Assembly (NCBI GenBank): GCA_050950785.1
Contig: JBMNIG010000025.1
Span: 59,729 to 123,728 of the forward strand
Direction of reading: 5' to 3'
DNA length: 64,000 nt
Source of the DNA: JAAYOS01 sp050950785
GTDB lineage: Bacteria; Bacillota; Clostridia; Oscillospirales; JAAYOS01
Shown: one piece after another, positions 26,346 to 35,047 of the stretch
Position numbering within the stretch: position 1 is the stretch's first letter
Layout: every line of letters starts with the position of its first letter
The notes under the pieces: generated by a model
The model's database searches: none
Seen by the model: only the letters and a program-made list of their open reading frames with translations
What the model was told of the DNA's origin: nothing
Translations under genes and position numbers: made by a program

Positions 26346-28748
26346 ATGAAATATGATTATCTGAAAATCGAAAAAAAGTGGCAACAGAAGTGGGATGAAG
26401 AAGCGATATACCGATCTGAAAATGACAGCGACAGACCAAAGTTCTATGCCCTGGTCGAATTCCCCTATCCTTCAGGGGATGGTCTACATGTGGGACACGC
26501 AAGACCATATACCGCCATGGATATCGTTGCCCGAAAGCGCCGCAGGGAGGGGTATAATGTCCTGTTCCCGATTGGGTGGGACGCCTTTGGCCTGCCTACA
26601 GAAAACTATGCCATAAAGAACAAGATCCATCCCGCAGAAGTGACCAGAAGAAATGTTGAAAGGTTCAAGGATCAGTGTAAGCTCCTTGGTTATTCCTTTG
26701 ATTGGGATAGAGAGATCAACACCACAGATCCTGAGTATTACAAATGGACTCAGTGGATCTTTTTGCAGCTATTTAAGCACGGATTGGCTTATAAGGCTGA
26801 GATGCCTGTAAACTGGTGCACTTCGTGTAAATGTGTCCTGGCAAATGAAGAAGTTGTAGACGGTGCCTGCGAACGCTGCGGAGCTGATGTAGTCCATCGT
26901 GAAAAGAGCCAATGGATGCTCAAGATCACAGATTATGCCCAGAAGCTGCTTGACGGTTTGGATGATGTAAACTATCCTGAGCGCGTAAAGGCGCAGCAGA
27001 GAAACTGGATCGGTCGTTCTGAGGGTGCGGAAGTCGATTTCAAAACCGATGCAGGGGACATAATCAAAGTATTTACAACTCGTCCTGACACACTGTTTGG
27101 TGCAACTTATATGGTACTCTCTCCCGAGCATCCCCTTTTAGATAAGTGGACAGATAAGTTGACAAACCTGGACCAAGTCAGGCAATACGCTGAGCAAGCT
27201 GCGCTCAAATCGGAATTTGAACGTTCGGAACTTAATAAAGATAAGACCGGGGTACGTCTTGAAGGTGTTATGGCGATAAACCCTGTTAATGGCAAATCAA
27301 TACCGATATTTATATCTGATTATGTTCTGATGACATACGGTACCGGTGCTATCATGGCCGTTCCTGGGCATGATACCCGTGACTGGGAATTTGCTAAGAA
27401 ATTTGATTTGCAGATCATAGAAGTTGTCGCAGGCGGGGATGTAACTAAGCAGCCTTATATAGACACAGAAACAGGTGTAATGGTCAATTCGGGCTTCTTG
27501 GATGGCATGGAGGTATCCCAAGCAAAGAAGGCGATAACTGAATGGCTTTCCGAACAAGGTCTGGGTACTCCCAAAATAAATTATAAGCTCAGAGACTGGG
27601 TGTTTTCACGCCAGCGCTACTGGGGCGAACCAATTCCAATAATAAACTGTCCTAGCTGCGGACATGTGCCTCTTAAAGAAAGTGAATTGCCGCTTGTGCT
27701 CCCTGACGTGGAAAGCTACGAACCAACAGACTCAGGAGAAAGCCCCATTTCAAAAATTCGTGATTGGGTAGAAGTAAAATGCCCTGTCTGCGGTGGCGAT
27801 GCTGAAAGAGAAACAGATACAATGCCTCAGTGGGCAGGCTCAAGCTGGTATTTCTTGAGGTATACCGACCCATGCAACAGCAGCAAGCTCGCTTCACAAG
27901 AAGCTATGAAATACTGGACACCGGTAGACTGGTATAACGGTGGAATGGAACATACTACATTACATCTACTCTATTCACGTTTTTGGCATCGCTTCCTTTT
28001 TGACATAGGTGTTGTACCGACTAAGGAGCCATATCTTAAACGCACAAGCCATGGAATGATCCTTGGCGATGGCGGTGAAAAGATGTCAAAATCACGTGGC
28101 AATGTCATAAACCCAAATGATATCGTAGCAGAGTATGGCGCTGATACGATGCGTCTCTATATAATGTTCATAGGTGATTTTGAAAAGGCTGCGACCTGGT
28201 CATCAACAGCGGTAAAAGGCTGCAAACGCTTTCTTGACAGGGTATGGAATCTAATAGACACCGTATCACCGTCAACCGATGTATCACCTAAAAATGAAAC
28301 TGCAATACACAAGACCATCAAGAAAGTGACGGGTGACATTGAGGAACTTAAATTTAATACAGCGATTGCTGCATTAATGTCACTGCTCAATACTTTCCAA
28401 GAGAATGGAGCGACGAAGGGCGATCTTTTAGTCTTTTTGCATCTACTCAATCCCTTTGCCCCACACATTACTGAAGAACTGTGGCAGATGCTTGGAAATG
28501 AGACCATGCTCTCAAATGCCCCATGGCCGTCCTATGACGAAAGTAAGACAAAGGATGAGCGTATCACCTTTGCAATCCAGGTAAATGGTAAGCTACGCTC
28601 CACAGTGGAACTGGATGCCGACAGCACCGATGATGAAATCATTGAAGCTGCAAAGAATGATGAAAAAGTTCGAAGGTTCACCGAGGGCAAGGAAATTGTC
28701 AAAACCATTCTCGTTAAAGGTAAGCTTGTAAATTTGATAGTCAAGTAA
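26346..28748 (+). CDS. leuS: Leucine--tRNA ligase
   Basis: Class Ia synthetase, 800 residues. The HIGH-type motif is in GDGLHVGHARPYTAMD near 45, zinc-binding cysteines follow (CTSCKCVLANEEVVDGACERCG), an editing domain spans about 220-410 (TRPDTLFGATYMVLSPEH), and KMSKS is present as GEKMSKSRGN near 580. An anticodon-binding domain fills the C terminus. No T-box leader is visible in the 69-base gap to rsfS. AAGGTATCTCA precedes the ATG. The frame is intact. Confidence 0.97.
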   Translation: MKYDYLKIEKKWQQKWDEEAIYRSENDSDRPKFYALVEFPYPSGDGLHVGHARPYTAMDIVARKRRREGYNVLFPIGWDAFGLPTENYAIKNKIHPAEVTRRNVERFKDQCKLLGYSFDWDREINTTDPEYYKWTQWIFLQLFKHGLAYKAEMPVNWCTSCKCVLANEEVVDGACERCGADVVHREKSQWMLKITDYAQKLLDGLDDVNYPERVKAQQRNWIGRSEGAEVDFKTDAGDIIKVFTTRPDTLFGATYMVLSPEHPLLDKWTDKLTNLDQVRQYAEQAALKSEFERSELNKDKTGVRLEGVMAINPVNGKSIPIFISDYVLMTYGTGAIMAVPGHDTRDWEFAKKFDLQIIEVVAGGDVTKQPYIDTETGVMVNSGFLDGMEVSQAKKAITEWLSEQGLGTPKINYKLRDWVFSRQRYWGEPIPIINCPSCGHVPLKESELPLVLPDVESYEPTDSGESPISKIRDWVEVKCPVCGGDAERETDTMPQWAGSSWYFLRYTDPCNSSKLASQEAMKYWTPVDWYNGGMEHTTLHLLYSRFWHRFLFDIGVVPTKEPYLKRTSHGMILGDGGEKMSKSRGNVINPNDIVAEYGADTMRLYIMFIGDFEKAATWSSTAVKGCKRFLDRVWNLIDTVSPSTDVSPKNETAIHKTIKKVTGDIEELKFNTAIAALMSLLNTFQENGATKGDLLVFLHLLNPFAPHITEELWQMLGNETMLSNAPWPSYDESKTKDERITFAIQVNGKLRSTVELDADSTDDEIIEAAKNDEKVRRFTEGKEIVKTILVKGKLVNLIVK

Positions 28749-28754
28749 ATTTTC

Positions 28755-28783
28755 TTGACATTCAAATATGCCAATAGTATAAT
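28755..28783 (+). promoter_or_regulatory. Consensus promoter of rpsU
   Basis: TTGACA (28755-28760), 17-base spacer and TATAAT (28778-28783) match the consensus exactly. The rpsU start is 40 bases downstream with a strong GGAGGGAGGG binding site. Confidence 0.88.
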
Positions 28784-28822
28784 TAATGTTACCATTTCGT
28801 ACTCGGAGGGAGGGAAAATTAA

Positions 28823-29005
28823 ATGGCGGAAGTCCATGTGAAGGAAAATGAGTCCCTTGACAGTGCCTTGAAGCGTTTTAAACGTAGTTGCGCAAAGGCC
28901 GGCGTTCTTTCCGAGATTCGAAAGAGGGAGCACTATGAGAGCCCAAGCGTAAAGAGACGCAAGAAGTCAGAGGCTGCCAGAGCTAAAAAGAGAAAGTTTA
29001 GGTAG
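28823..29005 (+). CDS. rpsU: 30S ribosomal protein S21
   Basis: 60-residue basic protein of the small subunit, where it supports initiation. The S21 signature is complete: SLDSALKRFKRSCAKAGVL, RKREHYESPSVKR and a Lys/Arg-rich C terminus. It is monocistronic, with its own consensus promoter upstream and a perfect terminator 9 bases after the stop. Confidence 0.97.
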   Translation: MAEVHVKENESLDSALKRFKRSCAKAGVLSEIRKREHYESPSVKRRKKSEAARAKKRKFR

Positions 29006-29012
29006 TATTCAT

Positions 29013-29043
29013 AGAGGCTACGCCACAAGCGTAGCCTCTTTTG
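29013..29043 (+). terminator. rpsU intrinsic terminator
   Basis: AGAGGCTACGC (29013-29023) pairs perfectly with GCGTAGCCTCT (29029-29039), with a five-base loop and a T-run. It is a strong canonical terminator. Confidence 0.92.
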
Positions 29044-29114
29044 AATATCAGGGGCAGCACAAGCCTAGTACATTAATTTTTCCATAGTACTAATAAAGTT
29101 TGAAACATCGTTTG

Positions 29115-29903
29115 CTAGTTGTTTGCTATCTCATGCAATTGATTGATGCAGTTATGCGCATCGTCATATAGCACAAATGCTTCTTTGAATCCAGCCTGCC
29201 TTGCGGCTCCGAGTTTTTTGAGCATACTTCTTTCATCGTCGAACAAGACAAAATGGCTTTGTCTATCATCATCACGATATGTAAAGTAATAGGAACACAG
29301 TTCATGTGAGTAGTAGGAAATAGAATTATACTTTCGTAGCAGTTCAGCAATCCTCGCCCTTGGTATTTTGTCCTTTTCCCCGGATGGAGACGGCATAATA
29401 AAGTCAATGCAGACAGGATCATAAAACAGTGCGACCCGATCGCAACTATATTGTTCAACAGCGCGGTTTAGATGATTTGAAAAAGAGCCGCCGGTGACAT
29501 CGGTAGCAATGAGGACTTTAGATTTTGGTGCAGACTGTGCATACATCTCATGAACATATAACTCAATACCAAGTTGATTAAAATAATCGTCGGCTTCGAA
29601 TAGAAACCTTTTTAGCATTTCGTTATCACCATTTTCGAAGTCGCACACTATTCCACTGTAGTTGCGTATATCACATTCTCGCTTCAGATCCCTTATCAGT
29701 ACAGAGGAATAGACCTCCGAGCGGTCAAGGCCATAGTCTGAAAGCAGCATCAAACCATTTCTGACATTGATCCCAATTCCACTACGGTATAAGCGAAACT
29801 CACGACCTATTCGATATGCCATATGGCAGAGAGGAAACCCCGCTTGTGATGCCTGAGATGTCTCCGCTGGCGATATGCAAAGATAGACCTTTAATATTTC
29901 CAT
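29115..29903 (-). CDS. Hypothetical protein, possibly a TIM-barrel (GH18-like) fold
   Basis: 262 residues, no signal peptide or transmembrane helix, and not confidently recognised. Strand-like segments alternate with helices: YSGIVCDFENGD resembles a worn form of the glycosidase 18 DxxDxDxE strand, keeping only D-x-E. LYVHEMYA, VLIATDVTGG and VALFYDPVCIDF could be further barrel strands. Several such GH18-related proteins in Clostridia are sporulation-associated, but nothing here shows that. It is divergent from yqeG across a 210-base AT-rich gap. ATG 29903 has GGAGG upstream on the minus strand. Confidence 0.65.
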   Translation of the reverse strand: MEILKVYLCISPAETSQASQAGFPLCHMAYRIGREFRLYRSGIGINVRNGLMLLSDYGLDRSEVYSSVLIRDLKRECDIRNYSGIVCDFENGDNEMLKRFLFEADDYFNQLGIELYVHEMYAQSAPKSKVLIATDVTGGSFSNHLNRAVEQYSCDRVALFYDPVCIDFIMPSPSGEKDKIPRARIAELLRKYNSISYYSHELCSYYFTYRDDDRQSHFVLFDDERSMLKKLGAARQAGFKEAFVLYDDAHNCINQLHEIANN

Positions 29904-30113
29904 GATTACCTCCGTCCTTTTTCCCGTTCATATTACTTTTGCGCGCTTTTGCATATGCTTATATACTTGTACGTTTTTTTGTTTGCTGATATACTTATTG
30001 ATATATGAAATTGTAACTGATATTTATATAATATGAGTGCCTCAGTTATATCATGACATACAATGTAATAGCAAACCCTAATTATCAAGCATTTGTGAAC
30101 GGAGGATGTTTCA
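29904..30113. promoter_or_regulatory. Divergent promoter region
   Basis: A 210-base AT-rich gap between two divergent genes. A plausible plus-strand promoter (TTGATA, 17 bases, TATTTA) occurs near 29998-30026 and further TATAAT-like words follow. The exact start sites cannot be assigned. No ORF or hairpin of note. Confidence 0.4.
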
Positions 30114-30662
30114 TTGTCTACCTCAGTATTTTTATCGCCTATCACTTCGTTAAAGGCACATCTTTTGCCTGACGCGGTGTTTGATAGTGTTACAGATATA
30201 AAACCCGATTGGCTTATTAAGCAGGAAATTATAGGGATAGCCCTTGATGTAGATAACACGATCGCAAAATATTCCGAACACCTGCCGGCGCCTGAAATCG
30301 TAAATTGGATGGAGAGCTTGCGTAATGCCGGTATCCGTTCGGTGATCGTTTCAAACAGCCGAAAGGAGAAGAGAGTGCCTGATATAAGCAGGGCACTTGG
30401 ATTGCCCTATATCGTCAAAGCTGGAAAGCCCAGCAGAAAAGGGTTTCTGCGAGCTGCGGAACTACTTGACACGGAGCCAAAACATATAGCTGTTATCGGC
30501 GATCAAATTTTTACCGATGTCCTGGGCGCTAAGAGAGCAGGCTGTAAAGCATATATCGTGTATCCGCGGGGTATCAATGAGAGCCCATGGTTTTCAATAA
30601 GACGATGGATCGAAACTCCCTTTATTCGCCTTGCTACAAAATCTTTGGAAGGGGAGAGTTAA
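30114..30662 (+). CDS. yqeG: YqeG family HAD IIIA-type phosphatase
   Basis: 182 residues of the HAD superfamily. The nucleophile motif is GIALDVDNTIAKYSE (DxD near 44-46). Motif II is SVIVSNSRKEK, and motif III/IV is IAVIGDQIFTDVLGAKRAGC. The family resembles mitochondrial PGP phosphatase Gep4 but its bacterial substrate is not established. The TTG start at 30114 is chosen because GGAGG lies 10 bases upstream. The stop overlaps the next ATG by one base (TAATG). Confidence 0.9.
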   Translation: MSTSVFLSPITSLKAHLLPDAVFDSVTDIKPDWLIKQEIIGIALDVDNTIAKYSEHLPAPEIVNWMESLRNAGIRSVIVSNSRKEKRVPDISRALGLPYIVKAGKPSRKGFLRAAELLDTEPKHIAVIGDQIFTDVLGAKRAGCKAYIVYPRGINESPWFSIRRWIETPFIRLATKSLEGES

Positions 30663-31540
30663 TGAGGGCTTTATTCGGTCCTGCGGGAAACCCTGATATT
30701 TTTACAGAAACTGTAGGCAAGTCTTCGATCAAAATGCCGGCCTGGCTCAGCGAGATCGGTTTGGACGCATACGAATATCAGTGTGGGAATGGAGTTCGAA
30801 TTGGTCAAGCTACTTCAGAGAAAATTGGAGCTGAAGCAAGTAAGCATGGTATAGCAATTTCGCTTCACGCTCCATACTACATCAGTCTTTCAAACCCGGT
30901 ATATCTAGAAAAGAATATTGATTATGTACTTCAAAGCTGCAAGGCGATAAGGCATATGGGTGGAAAAAGAATCGTTCTTCATTCAGGCTCAACCGCCGGG
31001 AGACCAAGAAAGGTAGCATTGGAACAGTCACAGAGGACATTGAAAACCATTATCTACGAAATGGACAATGCAGGATTTGGTGATCTGATCCTTTGCCCCG
31101 AAACAATGGGAAAGATAAATCAACTAGGCGATTTGGAAGAAGTACTTCTACTTTGTTCAATCGATGAACGCCTTGTCCCTTGTATAGATTTCGGTCATCT
31201 CTATGCCAGAAGTCTCGGTGAACTGGATGGTTACGAAAAGACAGCAGCGCTATTTGACAAAATGGAGGATGCTCTTGGCTTTGCCCGCACAGCTGTTTTT
31301 CATTCGCATTTCTCTAAGATCGAATTTTCAAAGGGGGGCGAAAAAAGACATCTCACATTCGGTCAATCGGACTACGGACCCGATTTTCGACCGATAGCCA
31401 AACTCGTTACAGAACGCTGCTATACGCCTGTTTTCATTTGCGAGTCGGCCGGAACCCAATCGATCGACGCCCTCGAGATGAAAAGAACATATATGGAAGA
31501 ACTGGATCGACTTTCTGAATTTGTGGATACTGAAAACTAA
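30662..31540 (+). CDS. Endonuclease IV / xylose isomerase-like TIM barrel protein
   Basis: 292 residues, AP endonuclease family 2 fold. Putative metal-ligand segments: ISLHAPYYISL, RIVLHSGST, LCPETMGK, PCIDFGHLYAR, FHSHFSKIEF and FICESAGTQS, in the order seen in Nfo-type enzymes. Endonuclease IV cuts abasic sites in DNA; a sugar-phosphate isomerase role is the alternative. It is translationally coupled to yqeG (overlap TAATG) with GGAAGGGGAG upstream of the ATG. It is the last gene before the IS110 element, and no clear terminator follows. Confidence 0.82.
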   Translation: MRALFGPAGNPDIFTETVGKSSIKMPAWLSEIGLDAYEYQCGNGVRIGQATSEKIGAEASKHGIAISLHAPYYISLSNPVYLEKNIDYVLQSCKAIRHMGGKRIVLHSGSTAGRPRKVALEQSQRTLKTIIYEMDNAGFGDLILCPETMGKINQLGDLEEVLLLCSIDERLVPCIDFGHLYARSLGELDGYEKTAALFDKMEDALGFARTAVFHSHFSKIEFSKGGEKRHLTFGQSDYGPDFRPIAKLVTERCYTPVFICESAGTQSIDALEMKRTYMEELDRLSEFVDTEN

Positions 31541-31683
31541 TCTTTTGAAAAAGTTAAGGGTTCATAGATTTTTTTTGTAAAAGAAAGTCCGGCGGTAATA
31601 TGTCAAGTAGTTAAAACAAAGAATTTCTAATAAGTTACACCTGGAAACGCGTTAGTTTAGTTTTTAAAGGCGCACCTATCTAA

Positions 31684-31712
31684 GCCCTGCGCAAAATCTA
31701 TTTTAACAGGGC
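31684..31712 (-). terminator. Hairpin downstream of the IS110 transposase
   Basis: GCCCTG (31684-31689) and CAGGGC (31707-31712) enclose an AT-rich loop. It lies 25 bases after the transposase stop in its direction of transcription. It may end the transposase message or belong to the right-end structure of the element. Confidence 0.45.
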
Positions 31713-31724
31713 CTTCTTAAGGGT

Positions 31725-31746
31725 GGTGGCAGTGTTCTATGCCACC
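31725..31746 (-). repeat. Hairpin across the transposase stop codon
   Basis: GGTGGCA (31725-31731) and TGCCACC (31740-31746) form a perfect 7-bp stem, and the transposase stop codon lies in its loop. Such subterminal structure could protect the end of the mRNA. Confidence 0.45.
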
Positions 31747-32966
31747 GATGGTTTGTACAGGCGGTTGTCTTTCAGCAGACGAAAGACTAGCCTGACGAGC
31801 TTCCGGGCAGTGAGAGCGAGTGCACGCTTATGTTGATACCTATTAACCTCTTTATATTTGAGGTCATAGAAGCGCCTGTACTCCGTGTCGCAACGCACGA
31901 TAGAGAAAGCAGCTTCACATAAGTAATATTTGAGGAATCGGTTCCCAGACTTAATTTGACGTGTGTTCTGTGCCTCGAACATTCCAGACTGATGCTGGGT
32001 CCACGCAAGACCTGCATACTTGGCAACAGCAGCATGGTTTGGAAAGCGGTTGATGTCTCCAATTTCAGCAATGATGCCCGCCGAGAGTACTTTACCAATT
32101 CCAGGGATGGATGTGAGTGTGTTGGGGATGTTTTCAAACTGGCGCTCAATTTCCTTATCCAAAGCCTTTATTTGCTCTTGCATTGCGCGCATAGAGGAAA
32201 TGGAGATAGATAAAACCTGATTGACAGAATCGTTGACAGTCTTTGGCAAACGATAGGAACCCCTAGCTGCAGCTTGGACAGCTTTAGCAACTTCAGATGG
32301 GTTGGGGAATCTGTTCTTCCCTTTTTCCACAAGGAACTCAACTAGTTGGTCCACATCCATATTGGCTATATCATCTGGAGTTTCAAACTCTTCAATGAGA
32401 GCCAGTGCGGTAGAACCATAGGTGTTAGAGAACACCTTTTCCTGGGCCAACCCAGAGCATTTCATGAAGAGGTAGTTCATGAAGCGTTGCTTTTCTCGTG
32501 TAAGATTTTGAACAACCGAGAAACGGGTTCTGGTAAGTGTCTGGAGGGCTTTGTATCGGTAATCATCCGAGTATATTGCAGCGGTGATCCTACCAAAGCG
32601 AAGATTGTCCGCGATAACGAAAGCGTCAATAGCATCGTTCTTAGGCAGGTCGGGATAAGCATCTTTGAACTTCTTCACTTGTTTCGGATTAAGGACATGG
32701 ATTCTTTTCTCGAACCTGCCGAGAGCCCCATCCTCGCGGAGGAAGCATGCAAGATTGTCACCGTACACCGAAGTTGCTTCCATACCAAGTATAACTGTAG
32801 AAATATTATACTCCTTTAGTGCGGCAACAACGCGCTTTGAAAGGGATTGAGCTCCGCCAAGGTTGTTCTGGACAGTAAATGAGCTGTGTTTTGAGCCGTC
32901 TGGCAGCATGATGTATACTGCGTTAATGCGGCTCCCCACATCAATGCCTACGAATAGCTTGTTCAC
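31737..32966 (-). CDS. IS110 family transposase (bridge-RNA guided recombinase type)
   Basis: 409 residues. The N-terminal RuvC-like DEDD domain has Asp9 (VGIDVGS), Glu63 (LGMEATSVYG) and Asp111/Asp114 (KNDAIDAFVIAD). The C-terminal Transposase_20 domain holds LTSIPGIGKVLSAGIIAEIGD and a KSGNRFLKYYL segment near the region of the catalytic Ser in this family. Described IS110 enzymes recombine circular donor and target DNA, directed by a structured RNA made from the element's own non-coding end. The GTG start at 32966 is preceded by AGAAGGTG on the minus strand. The frame is intact, so the element may be active. Confidence 0.95.
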   Translation of the reverse strand: MNKLFVGIDVGSRINAVYIMLPDGSKHSSFTVQNNLGGAQSLSKRVVAALKEYNISTVILGMEATSVYGDNLACFLREDGALGRFEKRIHVLNPKQVKKFKDAYPDLPKNDAIDAFVIADNLRFGRITAAIYSDDYRYKALQTLTRTRFSVVQNLTREKQRFMNYLFMKCSGLAQEKVFSNTYGSTALALIEEFETPDDIANMDVDQLVEFLVEKGKNRFPNPSEVAKAVQAAARGSYRLPKTVNDSVNQVLSISISSMRAMQEQIKALDKEIERQFENIPNTLTSIPGIGKVLSAGIIAEIGDINRFPNHAAVAKYAGLAWTQHQSGMFEAQNTRQIKSGNRFLKYYLCEAAFSIVRCDTEYRRFYDLKYKEVNRYQHKRALALTARKLVRLVFRLLKDNRLYKPSVA

Positions 32967-33130
32967 GTTTTCACCTTCTTTCGGGTTAGAATAACGTCAA
33001 TCGGATCGGCAATACCCATGACACCGGAGCATCGACACCCTCGCATATCAGAATCCAGCTGGAAGCAACCCGTTGCGAACCTCCACTGCAAAAGAGGCTG
33101 GCTGATTATCCAGCAAACAGCCGGCGGTTT
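32967..33130 (-). ncRNA. Candidate bridge RNA (guide RNA) region of the IS110 element
   Basis: In the IS110 group the guide RNA is encoded between the element's left end and the transposase start, which corresponds to this interval. On the minus strand I see a hairpin GCTGG/CCAGC (33114-33110 with 33101-33097) and a second stem built on GCAA/TTGC with flanking GGA/TCC (33084-33061). There is also a repeated word GCTGGAT (33114 and 33059) and a direct repeat GGTGTC (33039-33034 and 33025-33020). Paired loops with related words are what target- and donor-binding loops would look like. The RNA limits are not known; position and structure are suggestive only. Confidence 0.5.
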
Positions 33131-33260
33131 GAAGCTAACTTCCGGTTCAGGGGAACAGACTTTCTATGAAGTAACCTCTCGGTTCAACAGGAGACAATAA
33201 GAGCTTTGCCTGATTGACTTTCTCAATTATATCATGGGCATTGCTAATCCGGTTGACTAT

Positions 33261-33288
33261 TTGGTGACTAGCAGGATCACCGTATAAA
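33261..33288 (+). promoter_or_regulatory. Promoter of the M24 peptidase gene
   Basis: TTGGTG (33261-33266), 16-base spacer and TATAAA (33283-33288), 36 bases before the start codon. Its survival shows that the IS110 insertion did not remove this gene's promoter. Confidence 0.5.
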
Positions 33289-33323
33289 CATCTTGCAAAA
33301 CATATTATACGAGGACAATGGAC

Positions 33324-34388
33324 ATGAACAACTCTAAAAAATTGATCGGTCTGCTCAGCAAATGTGATGTTGATGCACTACTACTTACCTCTCCGGAAAA
33401 CCGATTCTATGCCACAGACTTTCATTCAACAGCCGGTATGGTTGTTATTACGAAGGAAGTCAATTACTTTTTCACCGATTTCCGCTACTTTGAAGCTGCT
33501 CAAGAAATTGAGGGCTTTGAAAAGATAATGGTGGATAGGGACAGAAAGTATAATGCCCTTATAAATAAAGTGATTGAGGCGCATAATATTAAGCGAATTG
33601 GCTTTGAGGATGCCAAAATGAGCGTTTCCACCCATAGCAATCTTGTCAAAGAAATCAATGCCGAACTGGTTGCTACGGGCAACGCTATTTATGGAGCTCG
33701 CGCATCAAAAGAACCATGGGAACAGGAGAGAATGCGTAAGGCCCAGAAGATAGCTGAAAAGGCATTAGATGAGGTACTGGGACTGATCAAACCGGGAGTT
33801 ACCGAGAAGGAGATTGCTGCAGAGCTAATCTACCACATGCTAAAAAACGGAGCTGAAGACACTTCATTCGATCCAATCGTTGTCTCAGGAAAGAACTCAT
33901 CGAAACCCCACGGTGTCCCTAGTGATAAGCAAATTGAATATGGCGACTTCGTCACTATGGATTTTGGCTGCATCTACATGGGATACTGTTCCGATATGAC
34001 ACGTACCGTTGCGGTAGGACATGCTACAGACAAAATGCGGGAAGTTTACCGCATTGTGCTTGAAGCACAGCATGAGGGGATCGCTGCCGCTAGAGCGGGT
34101 GTTCCCGGACGTAGTGTTGACGCGGCGGCACGCAAGGTTATTGATGATGCCGGTTATGGTGAGTATTTCGGTCACGGTTTTGGACACAGTCTCGGGATTG
34201 AAATCCATGAACCACCCAACGCCTCAGCAACAGAGGAAGAAGTTTTGCCGGTTGGTGCTGTTATATCGGCAGAACCGGGAATTTATCTGCCCGGAGAATT
34301 TGGTGTTCGCATTGAAGATGTTCTAATACTCACGGAAGATGGATGCGAAAATATCACATCGGCAAAAAAAGAGCTTATTATCCTGTAA
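33324..34388 (+). CDS. M24 family aminopeptidase (Xaa-Pro type)
   Basis: 354 residues. An N-terminal creatinase-like domain (about 1-125) precedes the pita-bread metallopeptidase domain. Metal ligands are visible: FVTMDFGCIYMGYCSDMTRT (two Asp), GHGFGHSLGIEIHEPP (His), ISAEPGIYLP (Glu) and VRIEDVLILT (Glu). It removes N-terminal residues next to proline. ATG 33324 has GAGG at better spacing than ATG 33318. It is followed by efp, a conserved pair in Firmicutes. Confidence 0.93.
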   Translation: MNNSKKLIGLLSKCDVDALLLTSPENRFYATDFHSTAGMVVITKEVNYFFTDFRYFEAAQEIEGFEKIMVDRDRKYNALINKVIEAHNIKRIGFEDAKMSVSTHSNLVKEINAELVATGNAIYGARASKEPWEQERMRKAQKIAEKALDEVLGLIKPGVTEKEIAAELIYHMLKNGAEDTSFDPIVVSGKNSSKPHGVPSDKQIEYGDFVTMDFGCIYMGYCSDMTRTVAVGHATDKMREVYRIVLEAQHEGIAAARAGVPGRSVDAAARKVIDDAGYGEYFGHGFGHSLGIEIHEPPNASATEEEVLPVGAVISAEPGIYLPGEFGVRIEDVLILTEDGCENITSAKKELIIL

Positions 34389-34394
34389 AATATA

Positions 34395-34423
34395 TTGCAT
34401 AAATCTGTATTATAATGTAAAAT
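34395..34423 (+). promoter_or_regulatory. Promoter of efp
   Basis: TTGCAT (34395-34400), 17-base spacer and TAAAAT (34418-34423), 45 bases upstream of the efp ATG. Confidence 0.6.
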
Positions 34424-34467
34424 GTTGTGGTTAATTACGATATCAATTGAGCTCATGGGAGGTTATT

Positions 34468-35028
34468 ATGGTTTCAGCCGGAGAATTTAGGAACGGTTTA
34501 ACATTTGAGTTAGATGGTCAGGTAATGCAGGTAGTCGAGTTTCAGCATGTTAAACCCGGGAAGGGTGCGGCTTTTGTTCGTACTAAGCTTAGAAATGTTA
34601 TAAACAGTGGTATAGTAGAAAAAACGTTTAGCCCCACAGAACGCTTTCCCACCGCTTATATAGAGCGCAAGGAAATGCAGTATTTGTACAAGGACGATGA
34701 TCTCTACTACTTCATGGACAACGAGACCTATGAGCAGATACCGCTCAACGAGGACAAATTGGACGATAACTTTAAGTTTGTCAAAGAAAACGAAGTAGTT
34801 AAGGTCCTTTCTTACAAAGGCAATGTGTTCGGAGTAGAGCCACCGCTATTTGTGGACCTTGAGGTGGTTGAGACTGAGCCGGGCGTCAAGGGAGATACGG
34901 CTACCAACGTAACAAAGCCCGCTACCCTGGAGACTGGCGCTGTAATAAAAGTGCCGATCTTTATCGATGCCGGAGACATGATCAGGATCGATACCCGGAC
35001 AGGCGAATACCTCGAACGGGCAAAATAA
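34468..35028 (+). CDS. efp: Translation elongation factor P
   Basis: Relieves ribosome stalling at polyproline. 186 residues with three beta-barrel domains. The loop that reaches the peptidyl-transferase centre reads HVKPGKGAAF, with the conserved Lys in PGKG. The C-terminal signature VPIFIDAGDMIRIDTRTGEY is complete. ATG 34468 has GGGAGG upstream; an in-frame start at 34447 lacks one. No modification enzymes (EpmA, EarP, YmfI-like) are in the window. Confidence 0.96.
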   Translation: MVSAGEFRNGLTFELDGQVMQVVEFQHVKPGKGAAFVRTKLRNVINSGIVEKTFSPTERFPTAYIERKEMQYLYKDDDLYYFMDNETYEQIPLNEDKLDDNFKFVKENEVVKVLSYKGNVFGVEPPLFVDLEVVETEPGVKGDTATNVTKPATLETGAVIKVPIFIDAGDMIRIDTRTGEYLERAK

Positions 35029-35047
35029 ACTGAGATTGGAGACAAAC

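Larger units (their letters stand above)
31600..33240 (-). mobile_element. IS110-family insertion sequence (ends approximate)
   Basis: The element contains one transposase gene on the minus strand, a non-coding leader of about 250 bases at its 5' side (right) and a shorter 3' side (left). IS110 elements have no terminal inverted repeats and make little or no target duplication, so the exact boundaries cannot be read here. The right end must lie left of about 33260, where the next gene's promoter begins. The left end lies right of the upstream stop codon at 31540. It separates a DNA-repair operon from the M24 peptidase-efp operon without breaking either. Confidence 0.8.

Noticed and set aside
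31956..32850. Several plus-strand open frames within the IS110 transposase
   Set aside because: Antisense shadows of the transposase reading frame, without RBS or protein-family features.
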